Positions 1 to 6,139 are shown, numbered from the stretch's first letter. The stretch: 9,680 nt of DNA from an uncultured Curvibacter sp. (GCA_946481355.1 CAMLNH010000076.1:1-9680); one strand, 5' to 3'. Numbers and translations: made by a program. The notes: generated from the letters alone by a model not told the origin.

Positions 1-74
1 ATTTCGCCGGTTTCCATGGTGACCGTGTGCTGGCCCCACTGGAAGGTCTTGGTGACTTTGTTGAACATGCTCAT
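1..74 (-). CDS. pnp: Polynucleotide phosphorylase, N-terminal fragment
   Basis: Only the first 24 codons lie in the window; the gene continues past the left edge. The reading [20 protein letters not shown] is the characteristic amino end of bacterial PNPase, the 3'-5' phosphorolytic exoribonuclease of the RNA degradosome. The start is ATG at 74. It is preceded by an AGGAGA ribosome site (plus-strand 81-86) with 7 nt spacing, which also argues against the second Met two codons later. It lies downstream of rpsO on the same strand, the conserved rpsO-pnp order of proteobacteria. The 246-nt gap holds strong RNA structures (see the leader entries), so post-transcriptional autocontrol by RNase III plus PNPase, as described in E. 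coli, is a reasonable inference. Identification rests on only 24 residues, but these are distinctive and the context agrees. Confidence 0.9.
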   Translation of the reverse strand, partial: MSMFNKVTKTFQWGQHTVTMETGE

Positions 75-93
75 GTGCGTTCTCCTGTGTGCG

Positions 94-135
94 CCCCGTT
101 CAACGGGGACTGCTTGGCGTGCAATGCTTTGCACG
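94..135 (-). promoter_or_regulatory. Two stacked hairpins just upstream of the pnp ribosome site
   Basis: Two perfect inverted repeats sit immediately 5' of the pnp Shine-Dalgarno. The first pairs 94-99 with 103-108 (CCCCGT/ACGGGG) around a 3-nt loop. The second pairs 118-124 with 129-135 (CGTGCAA/TTGCACG) around a 4-nt loop. In the pnp mRNA they would lie 20-61 nt upstream of the start codon. Their placement suggests they belong to the pnp leader structure that controls stability or ribosome access. The pairing is directly visible; the function is inferred. Confidence 0.5.
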
Positions 136-161
136 GACCCGGAGAACCCACCCGCAAGACG

Positions 162-210
162 ATGCCATTCCAGAGGGATTGCGCCCATCGCAACCCCGTT
201 GGAATGACAC
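162..210 (-). promoter_or_regulatory. Long pnp leader hairpin, candidate RNase III processing site
   Basis: In the minus-strand RNA, 162-183 pairs with 189-210 around a 5-nt loop (184-188). Over positions 163-183 there are 17 Watson-Crick pairs and 2 G-U pairs, broken only by a 2x2 internal loop at 173-174/198-199; 162/210 adds another G-U. A stem of about two helical turns is the kind of substrate RNase III cuts. In E. coli the rpsO-pnp intergenic region carries such a stem-loop at a similar distance upstream of pnp, cleaved by RNase III to start PNPase autoregulation. Structure is seen; the role is by analogy. Confidence 0.6.
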
Positions 211-263
211 AGCTTCGCTCGGTGTGTGAACTCCGGTTTCGAAGAGCGGGGGCGCCAAACGCA

Positions 264-297
264 AAAAGCCCGAGCCAGCGAACCAACTCAGGCTTTT
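264..297 (-). terminator. Terminator-like stem-loop after rpsO
   Basis: Plus-strand 264-274 and 287-297 form an 11-bp stem with one G-U/C-A position around a 12-nt loop. On the minus strand the stem is followed by a T-rich end (TTTT/TTTTTG), the form of an intrinsic terminator. It lies 24 nt beyond the rpsO stop. It probably acts as a partial terminator between rpsO and pnp; the A/T tracts on both sides make it formally bidirectional. Confidence 0.65.
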
Positions 298-320
298 CGA
301 TCGGGCACACCCGGCTCGGT

Positions 321-587
321 TTATTTGCGCAGGCCCAGTTTCTGGATGAGGGCCAGGTAGCGGTCGGCGTCCTTGGCCTTCAGGTAATCCAGCAGCTTGC
401 GGCGACGGCTCACCATGCGCAGCAGGCCGCGACGACCGTGGTGATCCTTGGCGTGGGTCTTGAAGTGGGGGGTCAGCTCGTTGATACGGGCGGTCAGCAG
501 GGCGACCTGGACTTCGGGGCTGCCGGTGTCGGCGGCGGCGCGGGCATTGGCCTTGATGACTTCGGCCTTGATGCTGGAGGCGATCAT
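321..587 (-). CDS. rpsO: 30S ribosomal protein S15
   Basis: This encodes 88 residues, the standard S15 length (about 89). S15 binds 16S rRNA at the helix 20/21/22 junction and organises the platform of the small subunit. Visible family features are the central [15 protein letters not shown] block (about residues 22-36), the helix-turn with [20 protein letters not shown] (about 45-64) containing the rRNA-contacting His/Asp/Ser residues, and the end [12 protein letters not shown]. The open frame continues upstream to 1046, but the start at 587 is fixed by an AGGAAG ribosome site (594-599) 6 nt before the ATG and by family alignment. The gene has its own -10 element and a structured leader upstream, and pnp follows downstream. 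S15 commonly represses its own translation through leader folds, so the leader hairpins here may serve that purpose. Confidence 0.97.
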   Translation of the reverse strand: MIASSIKAEVIKANARAAADTGSPEVQVALLTARINELTPHFKTHAKDHHGRRGLLRMVSRRRKLLDYLKAKDADRYLALIQKLGLRK

Positions 588-606
588 TTCATTCTTCCTG
601 TGGTGC

Positions 607-694
607 GGGACGCCTGTCGGTCGCTCACCAGATGATGAGGCCGGGCCGTCCCAGGGTTTACAACTTGCGCCGGTGGCTGGAACTGCTGCCGGCG
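607..694 (-). promoter_or_regulatory. Structured rpsO leader, possible S15 autoregulatory element
   Basis: The 5' region of rpsO mRNA contains two perfect inverted repeats: 668-673/689-694 (CGCCGG/CCGGCG, 15-nt loop) and 607-612/647-652 (GGGACG/CGTCCC, 34-nt interior). The second lies just upstream of the AGGAAG ribosome site. S15 mRNA leaders in several bacteria fold into structures mimicking the rRNA site and bind S15; these repeats are candidates for that. I cannot match them to a named S15 leader class, so the regulatory role is inference. Confidence 0.35.
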
Positions 695-732
695 TGCGCC
701 TTGCAGACCCTTGCAGGCCGCAAAACCCGCAG

Positions 733-738
733 ATTATA
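733..738 (-). promoter_or_regulatory. rpsO promoter -10 box (TATAAT)
   Basis: On the minus strand, 738-733 reads a perfect TATAAT in the otherwise GC-rich gap between the aminotransferase stop and rpsO. It would start transcription near 726, giving a leader of about 139 nt. The hexamer 17 nt upstream (TGCTCG) is a poor -35, and no TGn extension is present, so the call rests on the -10 and its position. Confidence 0.5.
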
Positions 739-766
739 GCCCAATCCAGCCTCTGCGAGCAGCTAC

Positions 767-1930
767 TTACTTCGCGCGCCCCAACCAGGCCCGCAGCCGC
801 TCCACACCCTGCGCCAGGCGCTGCGGGTCTTTGGAGGCGAAGCACCAGCGCAGCCAGCCCGCCGATTCCGGGGCAAAGGCCTCGCCCGGCGCCAGGCCCA
901 GGCCGGCCTCCCGCACCAGGCGCTTGGCCGTGTCCACGGCATCCGGGTAGCCCGCCAGCCGGAAAAAGACGTACATGCCGGCGGCCGGCTTGGCCAGCTC
1001 CACGCCCGGCACGGCCTGCAGCAGGGGCAGCAGGGTGTCGCGGCAAGTCTTGAGGTGCGCCACCACGCGCAGCGTGATCTCCCCCGCCCGCTGCAAGGCC
1101 GCCACGGCCGCGCGCTGGGTGAAGACGCTGGCGCAGGAGGTGTTGAACTCGATGAGCTTGCCCACGTCATGCGTGTTGGCCGGCGGCAGCACCAGCCAGC
1201 CCAGGCGCCAGCCGGTCATGAGGAAAGCCTTGGAGAAACTGCCCACCACCATGAGCCGGTCCTCGGACGAGGCGATGTCCAGGAAACTCGGCGCGCAGCC
1301 GTTGGGGCGGTCGTTCTCGTAATACAGCTGGGAATACACCTCATCGGCCAGGATCCAGGTGCCCGTCTGGCGGCAGTGGTCCAGGATGCGCTCCTGCTCG
1401 GCGCGCGTCAACGTCCAGCCCGTGGGGTTGCTGGGCGCGTTGAGCACCAGCACCTTGGTGGCCGGCGTCACAGCCGCCAGCAGGGCCTCCAGGTCCAGCG
1501 TCCAGGCCCCGGCCACGGGCCTGAGCGGCACGGGCTTGAGCCGCGCACCCAGGATGCGCGGCTGCGCCGTGAGGTTGGGCCAGACCGGCGTGACGATGGC
1601 CACCTCGTCGCCGGCTTCCAGCAGGGCCTGCATGGCAATCATCAGCGCGTTGACACCGCCGGACGTGATGGCCAGGCGGTCCGGCGCCACCGTGCCGTGC
1701 AGGCGTGTGAGGTGCAGGGCCAGCGCCGCGCGCAGCTCGGGCAGGCCCAGGTTGTGGCTGTAGAAGGTCTCGCCTTTTTGCAGGGAATCGATGGCCGCCT
1801 GGCGGATGAAGTCCGGCGTGACCTCGTCACCCTCGCCAAACCAGAAGGCCAGCACATCGCTGCGGCCCAGGCCGGCATTGGCCACTTCACGGATCTTGGA
1901 TTCTTCGAGGTCGAGGATGACTTGACGCAT
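767..1930 (-). CDS. Class I/II PLP-dependent aminotransferase
   Basis: This is a 387-residue fold-type I aminotransferase, the usual length for the AspC-like class. It transfers an amino group between an amino acid and a 2-oxo acid in the cytosol. Visible marks are the substrate-loop region [12 protein letters not shown] (56-67), NAPSNPTG with the PLP-ring contact Asn (164-171), ADEVYS with the pyridine-N Asp196 and Tyr199, the Schiff-base Lys234 in [15 protein letters not shown] (231-245), and the carboxylate-binding Arg361 near the C-terminus. The start at ATG 1930 is preferred because residues before it do not resemble the family, although the frame is open up to 2101. Its ribosome site is weak (GAG about 9 nt upstream), and an in-frame GTG six codons earlier is possible. 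It is divergent from an amino-acid-type binding protein, suggesting amino-acid metabolism. The substrate cannot be named from sequence alone. Confidence 0.92.
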   Translation of the reverse strand: MRQVILDLEESKIREVANAGLGRSDVLAFWFGEGDEVTPDFIRQAAIDSLQKGETFYSHNLGLPELRAALALHLTRLHGTVAPDRLAITSGGVNALMIAMQALLEAGDEVAIVTPVWPNLTAQPRILGARLKPVPLRPVAGAWTLDLEALLAAVTPATKVLVLNAPSNPTGWTLTRAEQERILDHCRQTGTWILADEVYSQLYYENDRPNGCAPSFLDIASSEDRLMVVGSFSKAFLMTGWRLGWLVLPPANTHDVGKLIEFNTSCASVFTQRAAVAALQRAGEITLRVVAHLKTCRDTLLPLLQAVPGVELAKPAAGMYVFFRLAGYPDAVDTAKRLVREAGLGLAPGEAFAPESAGWLRWCFASKDPQRLAQGVERLRAWLGRAK

Positions 1931-2081
1931 GGCCTGATTCTCGCTCACACCGGCCAGGACCCCGGGGCGATTCCGCTGTCCGGCCCGCGCCACACCACCG
2001 GCGTCATCACGGTCTTTGTTTGCCCCCGCCGCAAGGCTATGCCAGTATGCGGCGAGTTGCAGATTGACCAGGGAGAACATG
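1931..2081. other. Divergent intergenic region between aminotransferase and binding protein
   Basis: These 151 bases separate two divergent genes and must hold both promoters. I see no convincing -35/-10 pair on either strand; the nearest is TTGTTT with TATGCC at 16 nt spacing towards the binding protein, which matches poorly. The only firm signal is GGGAGA at 2071-2076, the ribosome site of the rightward gene. Confidence 0.4.
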
Positions 2082-2978
2082 ATGCCGACCCCAACTGCCA
2101 TCGCCGGCCTGCTGCGTCATGCATTGATGGCCAGCGCCTGTACCGCCACCCTGCTCAGCGGTGCCAGCACCGCCTGGGCTCAGGCCACGCAGGCGCGTAT
2201 CCAGGCCAAGGAGCAGATCAACATCGGCTACCGCACCGATGCCGCGCCCTTCTCTTTCGAGCCCCGGCCCGGCGAAGCCGCCGGCTACATGGTGGACCTG
2301 TGCCGCAAGATCGCGGACCAGGCCGGCGCCCAGGCGAAGAACCCGCCGCGCGTGAACCTCGTGCCCGTGCCGGTGGACCAGATCAACCGCTATCTGCAGG
2401 CAGGCACCGTGGATCTCTTCTGCTCCGCCACCACCGTCACCGGCGAGCGGCGCAAGTCCATGGACTTCTCGGCCCCCGTGTTCATTTCGGCCATCCGCCT
2501 GCTGGTGCGTCAGTCGGATGGCGTCGAGCGCATGGAACAGCTGGCGGGCAAACCCGTGGTCGTGATCGGGCGCACCACAGCCGACACAGCCCTGGCCCAG
2601 CGCCGCGCCACCATGCAGTGGGACGTCACACGCGCGCTCAACCCCGAAGCCGCGCTGAGCCAACTGCAGATGGGTTGGGCCCAGGCTTATGCGCGCGACG
2701 ATGTGTTGCTGCTGGCCCAGATCGCCCAGACGGACAATGCCCAGCAATACAAGCTCCTGCCCGAAGCCCTCAGCCGCGAGGAGATCGCCATCGCCTTCGG
2801 CCGCAACGACGCCGGCTGGCGCACGCTGGTCAACGGCGTCATCACCGGGCTCGTCCGCAGCGGCGAGATGCAGGCCCTGTACGACCGATGGTTCGTCCAG
2901 CCTACGGCCGTCCATCCCCGGGGCCTGAACCTGCCCATGTCGGCCGAACTCAAGACCGCACTGGACCGCCTGCGCTGA
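2082..2978 (+). CDS. Periplasmic amino-acid-type solute-binding protein (SBP family 3)
   Basis: A 298-residue secreted binding protein of the bacterial SBP_3 family (glutamate/aspartate GltI-like). The first ~33 residues form a signal peptide: a hydrophobic stretch ending in AWA, with likely cleavage before QA at 33/34. The mature part shows IGYRTDAAPFSF (48-59), a segment with GYMVDLCRKIAD (68-79), the ligand-loop region LFCSATTVTGERRKSMDFS (112-130), and the closing EEIAIAFGRND (233-243) and LYDRWF (266-271). A GGGAG site 6 nt ahead of ATG 2082 fits better than the adjacent ATG at 2079. No permease or ATPase gene lies nearby, so it is an orphan binding subunit. It may pair with a transporter elsewhere or serve as a sensor. 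Divergence from an aminotransferase supports an amino-acid ligand, but the ligand itself is not determinable here. Confidence 0.88.
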   Translation: MPTPTAIAGLLRHALMASACTATLLSGASTAWAQATQARIQAKEQINIGYRTDAAPFSFEPRPGEAAGYMVDLCRKIADQAGAQAKNPPRVNLVPVPVDQINRYLQAGTVDLFCSATTVTGERRKSMDFSAPVFISAIRLLVRQSDGVERMEQLAGKPVVVIGRTTADTALAQRRATMQWDVTRALNPEAALSQLQMGWAQAYARDDVLLLAQIAQTDNAQQYKLLPEALSREEIAIAFGRNDAGWRTLVNGVITGLVRSGEMQALYDRWFVQPTAVHPRGLNLPMSAELKTALDRLR

Positions 2979-2985
2979 GCGCGTC

Positions 2986-3012
2986 GGGGCGCCGAAATAG
3001 CGTCGGCGTCCC
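2986..3012 (+). terminator. Stem-loop after the solute-binding protein gene
   Basis: Positions 2986-2995 pair with 3003-3012 (10 bp including one G-U at 2989/3009) around a 7-nt loop, 7 nt past the stop codon. It is followed by TCATTT, a weak T-rich tail, so termination may be partial. Confidence 0.5.
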
Positions 3013-3039
3013 TCATTTCAAGAGCCGCACGGCAAAAAA

Positions 3040-3063
3040 TTCAAGCCCGTTGCCGGCCTTGAA
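3040..3063. repeat. Inverted repeat TTCAAG/CTTGAA overlapping the hsp20 -35
   Basis: TTCAAG at 3040-3045 and CTTGAA at 3058-3063 are exact inverted copies separated by 12 nt. The right half is the -35 of the proposed heat-shock promoter. It could be an operator, but six-base arms can arise by chance. Confidence 0.25.
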
Positions 3064-3088
3064 AATCCCTGCCCCCGCGCCCAGCTAT
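3058..3088 (+). promoter_or_regulatory. Sigma-32 (RpoH) type promoter for hsp20
   Basis: CTTGAAA at 3058-3064 is an exact match to the heat-shock -35 consensus. After a 15-nt spacer, CCCAGCTAT at 3080-3088 resembles the CCCATNT -10 class. The arrangement lies about 60 nt upstream of a small heat-shock gene, where an RpoH promoter is expected. The -10 has an extra base relative to consensus, so the match is good but not perfect. Confidence 0.55.
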
Positions 3089-3149
3089 CTCCCACGGCCG
3101 ACGAAGCAACCGCTCCCAGGCCCGAGATCAACTTTCCAGGAGTACGACC

Positions 3150-3506
3150 ATGCTGTTTGTTCCCGTCATCCGCCGTTCCGCCTTCGCCCCCTCGCTGCGC
3201 GCCTTCGACCGTTTCTTCGGCGAAACCACGCCCGCTGCTGAAGCCAGCACCAGCGAGAACCCGGCTTACGAATTCACCTTCGACGTGCCCGGCGTCTCGC
3301 GTGAGCAGCTGTCCATCGGCATCGAGGGCAATGTGATCCGCATCGAGACCCTGCCCGAAGCCAAGCGCCAGTACAAGGCCGCCTACGAGCTGCCGCAAGA
3401 CATCGACGTGGCCAAGAGCGAAGCCAAGCTGGAAAACGGCGTACTCACGCTCAAGCTGGCCAAGGTGCTGCCCGAGAGCAAGGCAGTGAAGCTCACCATC
3501 AACTGA
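3150..3506 (+). CDS. Small heat-shock protein, Hsp20/alpha-crystallin family
   Basis: A 118-residue ATP-independent holdase chaperone that would bind unfolding proteins in the cytoplasm under stress. The N-terminal arm is short (about 40 residues, including DRFFGE near 20-25). It is followed by a compact alpha-crystallin domain: FDVPGVSREQLSIGIEGN (44-61), the strand region around 65-81, ELPQDIDV (80-87), and the signature ENGVLTLKLAKV (95-106) corresponding to the family A-x-x-x-n-G-v-L motif. A terminal LTI near the end may act as the I-x-I dimer-anchoring motif. The ribosome site AGGAG (3138-3142) is 7 nt before the ATG. Below it is a strong stem-loop, and above it an RpoH-type promoter. 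It is shorter than the usual 140-150 residues, mainly through a short N-terminal arm. A truncated paralogue lies at 5311-5532. Confidence 0.9.
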   Translation: MLFVPVIRRSAFAPSLRAFDRFFGETTPAAEASTSENPAYEFTFDVPGVSREQLSIGIEGNVIRIETLPEAKRQYKAAYELPQDIDVAKSEAKLENGVLTLKLAKVLPESKAVKLTIN

Positions 3507-3515
3507 TGGTTCAGG

Positions 3516-3546
3516 CCGCCATGGCGTTTCCTTGACGCCATGGCGG
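3516..3546 (+). terminator. Perfect 12-bp stem-loop downstream of hsp20
   Basis: CCGCCATGGCGT at 3516-3527 and its exact reverse complement at 3535-3546 flank a 7-nt loop, 9 nt past the hsp20 stop. There is no T tract, so it may protect the mRNA 3' end or terminate with help from a factor. It lies between convergent genes and could serve both strands. Confidence 0.5.
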
Positions 3547-3592
3547 GCCCCTGCGTCACCCGGGGCCTGTTGGCGCCCGGGCCAAGGGGCCC
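3545..3592. repeat. GC-rich inverted repeat between convergent genes
   Basis: GGGCCCCT (3545-3552) is the exact inverse of AGGGGCCC (3585-3592), with further G/C-rich self-complementarity between (CCGGGG near 3560-3565 and GCCCGG near 3575-3580). It touches the stop codon of the minus-strand chemoreceptor gene and overlaps the end of the hsp20 stem-loop, so the two folds compete. Confidence 0.4.
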
Positions 3593-5154
3593 TAGCTGCG
3601 GTAGACGCCGCAGCCGACGATCAGGTCCCCGTAACGCTCCAGGTACATGGACTTGGCCTCCACCTGCTTGGAGATCGGGTTGAGGAACATGTAGTCCTGC
3701 CAGCCCTTGCCATGGTTGCGGATGATCTCGATGCGCTCGCGCACGAACAGATTGCCCGCGCCATCCTTGGCGTCAATCATTTCCTTGCCAACATTGCCAG
3801 CGTTGGCGCCGTGAGCGAGGTTCTTGCCGCCCATGTCGTAGACCACGACATAGAGATCACGGTCGCAGAACGGTCCCAGCTTGTTGCAGATGTCGGAGAA
3901 CGTCTGCTCACGACCCAGCTCCTTCATCGCATCCACCGCCCGCCTGACCATCTCGACCGCCTCTTCCCTGGCGCCGTTACGCGTGGTCTTGATCTTGAAG
4001 ACACCGACGACGCTGTTCAATTCGGCGGTCTGCACCTTGAGGGAATCCGCGGCACCGGCCGCCCGCTTGACCAGGGTCGCGTTCTGCTGGGTGCCCTGCT
4101 CCATCTGCGCGATCGCCTGATTCACCTGCTCGATCCCGGTCCTCTGCTCCTGGCTGGCGGCGGTGATCTCCCCGATGATCTCATTGACGCGCTCAATGCT
4201 CTTGACGACCTCCTGCATCGTGGCGCCTGCCTGGGCCACCTGTTGACTGCCGTCCTGAACATTCTTGACCGAAGTCTCGATCAGGGTCTTGATCTCGCGC
4301 GCCGCGGTTGAACTGCGCTGCGCCAGACTGCGAACCTCGGCCGCGACGACAGCGAATCCGCGCCCCTGTTCACCGGCACGCGCCGCCTCGACCGCGGCAT
4401 TGAGCGCGAGGATATTGGTCTGGAAAGCGATGCCATCGATGACACTGATGATCTCCACGATCTCCCTGGAGGACTGGTTGATGGAGTCCATGGTGTGCAC
4501 GACATGGGCCACCGCCGTGCCGCCCTCGGCCGCCACGTCCGACGCTGCGCGTGCAAGCTGGACGGCCTGGCTGGCATGGTCCGCATAGCCCCGCACCGTA
4601 GAGGTCATCTCGTCCATCGATGCGGCCGTCTTGTCCAGCGCGGTGGCCTGCTGCTCGGTGCGCAGGGCCAGGTCGTGGTTGCCCTTGGCGATGTGGTCGG
4701 TGGCCGACGCCAGGTTTTCAGTGCCGTTGCGGATGTTCCAGATGACATTGGCCAGACCATGGCCGATGCTGTTGATCGCCGCCAGCAGCTTGCCGACCTC
4801 GTCCTGACGCGAGGTCTCGATGCGGGTCGTCAGGTCGCCCGTAGCCAAGCGGCTGGCCGCATGCCGCGCCGCGTTCAAGGGTGCGCTGATCACCCGGCGA
4901 AACAGCAGATATTGCCCCACCGCCACCAGCAGCAAGACCAGCAGCCCCGCACCCACCGCGGCAGCGCGGGAGGGCAGCAGGTCGCTCACCGCTTCAAACG
5001 AAACGAGGCAGGCCGCGTTCAGCACCAGGGACAGGGCCGCCAGTCTGGCGCCCACGTCCAGTTTCTTGAAGGATTGCATGAGCTTGAGCATGGTTGGCTT
5101 TCGGAACTGCGGGGGTTGAGTGACCATCGCCACCGACGCGACGATCGCCTTCAC
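3592..5154 (-). CDS. Methyl-accepting chemotaxis protein with C-terminal Cache domain
   Basis: A 520-residue chemoreceptor of unusual layout. Two membrane segments (about 36-58 and 64-86) are separated by only a few residues, so there is almost no periplasmic domain. A HAMP-like linker (about 86-140) leads into an MCP signalling domain (about 145-385) with the conserved hairpin tip [20 protein letters not shown] (240-259), which contacts CheA/CheW. Residues about 396-520 form a single Cache_2-like domain: the [10 protein letters not shown] strand (431-440), HGAN (448-451), GKGW (482-485), and the closing [15 protein letters not shown] (504-518). With two membrane crossings this domain lies in the cytoplasm and replaces the usual C-terminal CheR-docking tail. 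The GTG start at 5154 is supported by AGAGG (5161-5165) 6 nt upstream; in-frame ATGs at 5091 and 5079 lack a ribosome site but would remove a poorly conserved N-tail. The ligand is unknown; related Cache_2 sensors often bind small carboxylates. Confidence 0.9.
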   Translation of the reverse strand: MKAIVASVAMVTQPPQFRKPTMLKLMQSFKKLDVGARLAALSLVLNAACLVSFEAVSDLLPSRAAAVGAGLLVLLLVAVGQYLLFRRVISAPLNAARHAASRLATGDLTTRIETSRQDEVGKLLAAINSIGHGLANVIWNIRNGTENLASATDHIAKGNHDLALRTEQQATALDKTAASMDEMTSTVRGYADHASQAVQLARAASDVAAEGGTAVAHVVHTMDSINQSSREIVEIISVIDGIAFQTNILALNAAVEAARAGEQGRGFAVVAAEVRSLAQRSSTAAREIKTLIETSVKNVQDGSQQVAQAGATMQEVVKSIERVNEIIGEITAASQEQRTGIEQVNQAIAQMEQGTQQNATLVKRAAGAADSLKVQTAELNSVVGVFKIKTTRNGAREEAVEMVRRAVDAMKELGREQTFSDICNKLGPFCDRDLYVVVYDMGGKNLAHGANAGNVGKEMIDAKDGAGNLFVRERIEIIRNHGKGWQDYMFLNPISKQVEAKSMYLERYGDLIVGCGVYRS

Positions 5155-5171
5155 TTCGATCCTCTGCGCAA

Positions 5172-5198
5172 ATTATTCAAACCCCATGGGTTTGTCAA
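5172..5198 (-). promoter_or_regulatory. Candidate sigma-70 promoter with internal palindrome for the chemoreceptor
   Basis: On the minus strand 5198-5193 is a perfect TTGACA, and 5177-5172 reads AATAAT (5 of 6 to consensus) at a short 15-nt spacing; TAATTT at 17 nt is the alternative. The spacer holds a perfect inverted repeat, CAAACCC/GGGTTTG (5178-5184 and 5188-5194), placed like a repressor operator. Transcription would begin near 5165, almost on the ribosome site of the GTG start. Either the leader is very short or translation starts at 5091. Confidence 0.35.
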
Positions 5199-5295
5199 TT
5201 CAGAAATCGACCACGAGCACCGCTCAATTCTCCTGAACGGATGAAGGGCCGTCGTAAGGGCAGAAAGCATCCGTGCCCATCCCGACCCGCACAGA

Positions 5296-5532
5296 GACAC
5301 CCTCTTCAACGTGCCCGGCGTCAACCGCGAGCAGCTGTCCATCGGCATCGAAGGCCATGTGATCTGCATCGAGACCCTGCCCGAAGCCAAGCGCCGGTAC
5401 AAGGCTGCCTACGAACTGCCGCAGGACATCGACGTCTCTGCCAGCGAAGCCAAGCTGGAAAATGGCGTGCTTACGCCCAAGCTGGTCAAGGTGCGGCCGG
5501 CCGACAAGACCGTCAAGCTGACGATCAACTGA
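5296..5532 (+). pseudogene. 5'-truncated duplicate of the Hsp20 gene
   Basis: From codon 5311 to the stop this is colinear without gaps with the intact hsp20 (3285-3506): 61 of 73 residues are identical. The N-terminal ~45 codons, start codon, ribosome site and RpoH promoter present in the other copy are absent. Reading upstream, the frame holds no ATG before a stop at 5242, and the only possible start is a GTG at 5311 with no ribosome site. Several changes fall at conserved places: Leu to Pro in the GVLT-x-KL strand, Arg to Cys after the VI strand, and Leu to Arg in the C-terminal tail. These point to relaxed constraint. A strong terminator follows, suggesting a once complete transcription unit. 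It could still give a 73-residue alpha-crystallin core, but I judge it a decayed remnant. Confidence 0.75.
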
Positions 5533-5547
5533 TCCTCATCCCCCAAG

Positions 5548-5576
5548 AAAAAGGCCGCGAATCTCGCGGCCTTTTT
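5548..5576. terminator. Strong bidirectional intrinsic terminator
   Basis: A perfect 13-bp stem (5548-5560 with 5564-5576) closes a 3-nt loop, with GGCCGCGA as its GC core, A5 at the left edge and T5 at the right. It reads as an intrinsic terminator on both strands. On plus it closes the truncated hsp20 copy. On minus it would stop transcripts from the 153-residue gene. It also marks the left boundary of the lower-GC block. Confidence 0.9.
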
Positions 5577-5677
5577 CGATCTCAACGCTAAAGGGTAGGA
5601 GCGCGCGGTTTGCCGCACCTCCCAACTACCGCAGGCTACGTCTTGGGCACCGGGTTACGCGTCGCTATCGTGGTCCT
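5577..5677. other. Noncoding strip between terminator and the unknown gene
   Basis: About 100 bases with no credible ORF. A short stem GCGG/CCGC (loop TTTG) sits near 5607-5618. The 9-mer CTCAACGCT at 5581-5589 recurs exactly at 6214-6222, on the other side of the unknown gene; the significance is unclear. Confidence 0.3.
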
Positions 5678-6139
5678 CTACTGCGCCCCTGCAGATTGAC
5701 CCAGTGCTTTTTGGACTCCCTTCTCTCCGAACCCTTCGATTCGCTTCCATAGAAGCGTCGCAGCATCGTCGCCGAGACTATGAAGCGCCCGCTTGATGTT
5801 CTTGAAGTCCTCGGCACTCCAAACTTGCGCCTCAGCACGTGCGACAAGGGCGGTGGTGTGTGGACTCCACAAGTCACTCTGAAACGAGCGTGAGTTGATG
5901 CCACCACCATGAGTTTCGCGGACACGATGCATGGCAAGAAATGGGGTTTTGGCATAGAAGCAAGCCGCATCAATTCTTGAGGTAACTTGCCCGATATGCC
6001 GGCCATCCTTCGCCGCAGCTCGTCCCAAGACCGCAGCAGCGTCGGAGTAGGTCATGTGAAAGTCGGCACGCTCGATGATGTGCTTCTCAAGATGCTCAAC
6101 AAGAGCAAGTGCATCGGCATGCTGAACATTTGCGGCCAC
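5678..6139 (-). CDS. Protein of unknown function, MGMT/ATL-like pattern (153 aa)
   Basis: I do not recognise a named family with certainty. The start is set at GTG 6139 because AAGGAG (6146-6151) lies exactly 6 nt upstream; the frame is open to a GTG at 6205 that has no good ribosome site. The product is soluble with no signal or membrane segment. Residues 30-73 show TYSDAAAVLG (30-39), GRHIG with Arg47 (46-50) and AMHRV (69-73). The same order and similar spacing occur in alkyltransferase-like and MGMT winged-helix domains (TYG-x-IA-x-LG, R-x-VG, PCHRV/PWHRV), where the active Cys or its Trp substitute stands where Met70 is here. The last 65 residues (SAEDFKNIKRAL around 108-119) have no match I know. 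It lies downstream of the abiV-like gene on the same strand, in a lower-GC block (29 G/C in 60 at 5941-6000). A role in defence with its neighbour is inference. Confidence 0.65.
   Translation of the reverse strand: MAANVQHADALALVEHLEKHIIERADFHMTYSDAAAVLGRAAAKDGRHIGQVTSRIDAACFYAKTPFLAMHRVRETHGGGINSRSFQSDLWSPHTTALVARAEAQVWSAEDFKNIKRALHSLGDDAATLLWKRIEGFGEKGVQKALGQSAGAQ

Noticed and set aside
588..1046. In-frame upstream extension of rpsO to 241 codons
   Set aside because: The extension is Ala/Gly/Pro-rich noise overlapping the aminotransferase; S15 length and the AGGAAG site place the start at 587.
2037..2915. 292-codon minus-strand open frame opposite the solute-binding protein
   Set aside because: It is antisense to a clear family member and lacks recognisable motifs or a ribosome site; a high-GC shadow.
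1055..3241. Very long plus-strand open frame (728 codons) across the aminotransferase and binding protein
   Set aside because: It runs antisense to the well-supported aminotransferase and out of frame with the binding protein, its translation is Arg/Gly/His/Pro-rich low-complexity, and stop-free frames are common at this G+C.
5665..6006. 113-codon minus-strand frame overlapping the 153-residue gene
   Set aside because: It lies in another frame of the same strand, has no ribosome site, and its composition is Arg/Ser-rich without motifs.
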